Assembly (NCBI GenBank): GCA_963779095.1
Contig: CAVZWU010000024.1
Location: forward strand, 1-64,000
Length of the DNA stretch: 64,000 nt
Source of the DNA: Roseiarcus sp963779095
Lineage (GTDB): Bacteria > Pseudomonadota > Alphaproteobacteria > Rhizobiales > Beijerinckiaceae
Direction: 5' to 3'
In this document: positions 63,367 through 64,000 of the stretch, piece after piece
How the letters are laid out: each line of letters begins with the position of its first letter
Numbering within the stretch: the first letter of the stretch is position 1
The notes under the pieces: model-generated
Told to the model about the DNA's origin: nothing
Seen by the model: the letters and a program-made list of their open reading frames with translations, nothing else
Database searches by the model: none
Program-made: the position numbers and the translations under genes

Positions 63367-64000
63367 TCACGCGAACGCGACAACGTTAGCCGCCTTCGGC
63401 TCGCACCATTGCGCCCAAGCTTCCATCATGCTCCGACGCTTTTCTAGCGCATCGCCGCGGCGATAGGCGGCTTCGGCCTTGTTCCCGATCGTATGCGCCA
63501 AGGCGGTTTCGCGAAGCTCGGCTGAATAGGGGCTGACTTCCGACGCCCAATCCGAAAACGTGGAGCGGAAACCGTGAGAGGTTACGGCACCGCGCCGGCC
63601 CAGGCGATCCAACAGCAAGAGCATCGCCATGTTGGACAGCGGCTTGCCCGGCTTTTGACCGGGAAACACATATTCAGAGCTTCGGGCCTCCGAGAGTTCC
63701 TTAACGATGGTGTGTGCGCGTTTGGACAGCGTCACGCGATGCTCTCGGCGAGCCTTCATGCGTTCGGCCGGGATGGTCCACAGTCCGGCCACAAGGTCAA
63801 ATTCCGTCCATTGGGCATTCAAGACTTCGCTTGTCCGCGTCGCCGTCAGCACCGCCAATTCCAGCGCCAGCGCCGCCAGCGCCGGCCGCGCTCGAAGCTC
63901 GGCCATGAACGTCGGCATATCCGCATAGGGCAATGCCGCGTGATGGCCGCGGGTAAGCTTGCCCGGCCTCGGCAAGGTGGCGTCGAGGTGGCCGCGCCAT
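63367..64000 (-). CDS. P4-type tyrosine integrase, N-terminus beyond the window
   Basis: The frame runs off the right edge (WRGHLDATLPRPGKLTRGHHAALPYADM). The catalytic domain shows LELAVLTATRTSEVLNAQWTEFD (first Arg), RREHRVTLSKRA (Lys region), SHGFRSTFSDWASE (His-x-x-Arg) and ELRETALAHTIGNKAEAAYRRGDALEKRRSMMEAWAQW (His and nucleophile Tyr), ending in NVVAFA. These integrases insert genomic islands at tRNA or tmRNA 3' ends. At least 210 residues are visible, about half of the usual 400. Confidence 0.88.
   Translation of the reverse strand, partial: WRGHLDATLPRPGKLTRGHHAALPYADMPTFMAELRARPALAALALELAVLTATRTSEVLNAQWTEFDLVAGLWTIPAERMKARREHRVTLSKRAHTIVKELSEARSSEYVFPGQKPGKPLSNMAMLLLLDRLGRRGAVTSHGFRSTFSDWASEVSPYSAELRETALAHTIGNKAEAAYRRGDALEKRRSMMEAWAQWCEPKAANVVAFA

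Noticed and set aside
1..64000. CRISPR array
   Set aside because: No regularly spaced direct repeats with unique spacers were found; the repeated sequences are IS ends, the two MITEs and the GGCGTAAC cluster.

Overview
The window is GC-rich alphaproteobacterial DNA. The gene order dihydroorotase-like – plsY – dprA and the divergent ruvX / gatC-gatA-gatB block suggest a member of the Rhizobiales, possibly of the Methylocystaceae/Beijerinckiaceae type; the genus cannot be fixed from this sequence. One conserved chromosomal core segment (about 43.9–53.4 kb) is bracketed by a tRNA-Arg and a tRNA-Ser gene, and the DNA on both sides is accessory, full of insertion sequences and broken genes.

Layout. 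1–5.9 kb holds decaying remnants: a GH15 glucodextranase-like gene, a small membrane protein, an intact Rrf2 regulator, and ParA, GFA-family and short-chain dehydrogenase fragments. 5.9–11.1 kb is nested mobile DNA: an IS630 scrap, a truncated IS66, IS21 copy 1, an IS5 element and the stub of a DNA methyltransferase. 11.1–14.8 kb carries a small protein with its own terminator and a divergent pair made of a double-AAA ATPase (frameshifted) and a WYL-domain regulator that share a palindromic operator candidate. 15.05–17.55 kb is IS21 copy 2 (defective), followed by SelO and GroEL fragments and a 90-bp palindrome.

19.1–34.6 kb is a catabolic/transport locus. It has a beta-keto acid cleavage enzyme, a TAT-exported substrate-binding protein, an ABC ATPase (frameshifted), two adenine-deaminase-like amidohydrolases, an IclR regulator, two ABC permeases, a CocE/NonD-type hydrolase, and a zinc alcohol dehydrogenase and a GMC oxidoreductase (both frameshifted). 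Together they look like import of a small organic compound followed by hydrolysis, oxidation and C–C cleavage; the substrate is unknown. An IS200-type element splits the locus. 34.6–42 kb contains a tyrosine recombinase, the 5' part of a group II intron cut off by IS21 copy 3, and a plasmid-like module (second tyrosine recombinase, DUF3768 protein, another conserved protein). A clean IS66 with a perfect 8-bp target duplication lies next to tRNA-Arg.

53.4–64 kb is a second accessory stretch. It has an IS1182-type element inserted in the end of a 101-bp MITE-like repeat (second copy at 56.6 kb), a lipoprotein, an SGNH-type hydrolase, and a satellite-like island: P4-type integrase (running off the right edge), a 374-aa cargo protein, an IS630, an AlpA-type regulator, a primase-like protein and a DUF927 helicase-like protein. 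A dense cluster of GGCGTAAC-like repeats and a long hairpin lie at the downstream end of that replication operon and are a candidate origin.

No gene between 44 and 52 kb shows a frameshift, while the accessory DNA shows many, so most of the breaks are probably real decay and not only sequencing error.
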